From Rhizophagus sp. LPA8_4_AMF (taxonomy: Eukaryota; Glomeromycota; Glomeromycetes; Glomerales; Glomeraceae), in the NCBI GenBank assembly GCA_021464525.1, contig JADRCO010000022.1, forward strand, positions 1 to 64,000: a DNA stretch of 64,000 bases, in the 5' to 3' direction. This document shows, piece after piece, positions 62,101 through 64,000 of this stretch (the first letter of the stretch is position 1; each line of letters begins with the position of its first letter). The position numbers and the translations under genes are program-made. The notes beneath the pieces were generated by a model that saw only the letters and a program-made list of their open reading frames with translations, made no database searches and was not told the DNA's origin.

Positions 62101-63950
62101 ACATTCTCAATATTTATAAAGTTATTTTTCTTAATAATTATAAAGTTATATTTACTGTCTTTTAATGTTGGCTTCACCTGTTGATCCTGTATATCAATAA
62201 ATCAATAAAATTCAGGTACATGGACCACAATATTTTTGTTTATTGCACGTTCTAAAATAATCAATCTTAGAAAATCTCTCCATTCTTTTGATATATTTGA
62301 AAACTTAAAAGACCCTGCGGTGTTATTTTGGGATGCTAATAACAATGAATCTTCAAATAAATTAAATAAACACCTTGTAGCACTTTGTTGAATATCTCTT
62401 GAAAGATTACTCTCATCCATAGATATGATTTTCAATAAACATCTTGAATAACTTTTTATTCATGATCAGAATAGACAAAGGCACAAGCTTTTGATTCATA
62501 TTTTTGTAGATATTTAAAAATGTCTTCCAATGCAATCACAAAGCAACTTATCAGATGGATAAATGATTTTAATGAAACATCATTCTTTGAAATTGACTCA
62601 GAGAATTTATGATTCTTTAATTATGATAGAGGCATATTCCCCATACAAAAGGATGTGATAAAAAATGATCCAAAGATATTGAGATTATTAAATTATGACC
62701 TGTCTTCTGGGGAAAATTTGCTGTTGGAGTTTCAATAATAAACTTTATTATATTTAATAAAGAAAGGAAAATTATTTTATGTTATTAATAAAAAAATCTA
62801 TCTTGAAAAATGAAATAAAAGCAGAGAAACTATTATAACCTGTGCTTGAGTAGTTTCTTTAGCCTTAAGATATGGTGACCTTTTTTCTGATCTTTTATAT
62901 TTCACAATATGTTTAATTCTTCTATTTATATCTTTTCACTGGAACTGGAACTTATTTTCAATTTATCACTTTAGCTAAATCTTCAATATCATCATCTGAT
63001 TTTCCATCACTAATAAAAGTTTTCAAATTCTCAGCTTTTGCAAGTAATAAATAGGGAATCATTGTAGAACCTTTAGCATCTTTCCTACAAATATTTACAA
63101 AATCACAAGTTCTACACCTTGAATTATAATGCCAAGGTGATGATTTAGCGTTTATAATTTTTGGTAATTTTTTTCTAATAAATTCATTTACTTCTGGAAG
63201 AATAAAGTCCAACCGAAAATTTTCTAATTGAAAAATAGTTTTTGATTGCTATGATAGTAGATAAATTCCTCCTGTATTTGAAATGGAAAGTCCACTAATT
63301 TTTATAACAATAAATTCAAGAAGAAACGCATACGAAGCTACTTGAAACTAATAATAACGATAATAATTTATTTTATTTATTCTGCATTTAATAAGTAAGT
63401 TATTTCATATTTTATCTTACCTGATGAGAAATATGTGTACTTTTTGAAGCTTTAGCATCATAAATCATTATTTCCTTTTTACAATTTCTCTCTTTAACTT
63501 CAATAAAATCTGGCACAAAAGCTCCTAATTTAATATTAAATATTTGCATTTCATCATAAAATTCATCTGGCACATTAAACTTCATTTGATAGAATATTTG
63601 ACCATTCTTAGCATTTTTTAAATAATTCATTGTATCATCAACATTTTTTCTCTCGCAATCAATCACATTCTTTAATTCATTTTTAACTTTTAATTCAAAA
63701 TCGATTCCACGATTTTTCTTTGCCTCATTTATAGTTTTGTAATTTTTTGTTCCTCCGTTATTTTTATTCTGTATTTTGTTATCGTTATCCTTATCTTATA
63801 TAAGTCATAAATTTATCACAATTAAAAAATAATATAGTGATAATTCAGATATAACCAGCGGTTTCTTTTCTGCATCATGATATACATTTATTATATCGGT
63901 AATGGATAAAACTTTATTATGTGTGTACGCTGTATATATACGATATATTA
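59190..63950 (-). pseudogene. Relic of a RecB-like nuclease / SF1 (DNA2-like) helicase gene
   Basis: Minus strand, 5' end near or beyond the right edge. First piece (63412-63780): G-I-D-F-E-L-K, then V-P-D-F-I-E-V and Y-D-A-K-A-S-K, the Asp and Asp-x-Lys of a PD-(D/E)XK nuclease. Next (about 62958-63330): Q-V-A-S-Y-A-F-L-L-E, G-G-I-Y-L, and a Cys-x2-Cys-x5-Cys cluster (C-R-T-C-D-F-V-N-I-C), as in iron-sulfur RecB-type nucleases. Then R-D-I-Q-Q-S-A-T-R-C-L-F (62202-62435), and an SF1 helicase end (59190-59780): L-F-E-D-L-L-F-E, L-L-I-V-I-P-Y-H, A-D-I-V-I-I-Y-F-G, R-L-N-V-A-T-N-R-V-R-S-K-L-I-I-I. Several in-frame stops occur in exactly these conserved blocks and the middle is eroded, so a pseudogene is most likely. 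Domain order resembles bacterial-type TM0106 nuclease-helicase proteins. Confidence 0.7.
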
Positions 63951-64000
63951 CGAAAAGATATATATTATACTGACCTGTGACATTATTTTAATTTTTGATG

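Overview
This is an AT-rich, intron-rich eukaryotic window. The gene content fits a fungus of the Glomeromycotina (arbuscular mycorrhizal, Rhizophagus-like): a single-exon F-box/LRR gene, a broken kinase-plus-Sel1-repeat gene, a MIR-domain gene with a capsid-like N-terminus, short introns of about 60-100 bp, and many small inverted-repeat transposons. The organism is an inference from gene families and style. No rRNA, tRNA or CRISPR was seen.

Layout. (1) 70-14294: eight tandem members, in mixed orientation, of one family of small four-helix membrane proteins (about 180-195 aa, normally six exons with conserved phases). One member (7699-8612) looks like a pseudogene. I cannot assign the family to a known function. 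(2) 14295-18686: a long gene-poor spacer. (3) 18687-20216: an F-box/LRR gene. (4) 20640-28473: a tandem triplication of a secreted purple/tartrate-resistant-type acid phosphatase gene; all three copies are intact and exactly 349 codons long. The unit also carried the first exons of the neighbouring mitochondrial biotin carboxylase gene, so decayed copies of those exons lie behind phosphatase copies 1 and 2, and the functional ones lie behind copy 3. (5) 28239-31439: the 3-methylcrotonyl-CoA carboxylase alpha subunit, 13 exons, 725 codons. (6) 32520-34530: two host gene relics. (7) 36834-39873: a PUF6/PUM3-type nucleolar Pumilio protein. (8) 40862-47750: a large SNF2 helicase of the ATRX/RAD54 group with an N-terminal SAM-like domain. 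(9) 47751-64000: a transposon-rich, decayed region holding one apparently intact MIR-domain gene, a broken paralogue of it, LINE fragments, several MITEs with clear target-site duplications, a nest of foldback elements one inside another, and a minus-strand relic of a RecB-like nuclease/SF1 helicase gene.

How the genes relate. Most loci are independent housekeeping or family genes. The one real linkage story is phosphatase-carboxylase: they lie head to tail, only 142 bp separate phosphatase copy 3 from the carboxylase start, and the repeated unit crosses that junction. Two introns appear to use GC donors, one of them forced by reading frame. All exon structures were read by eye from splice signals, paralogue alignment and frame; there was no transcript evidence.
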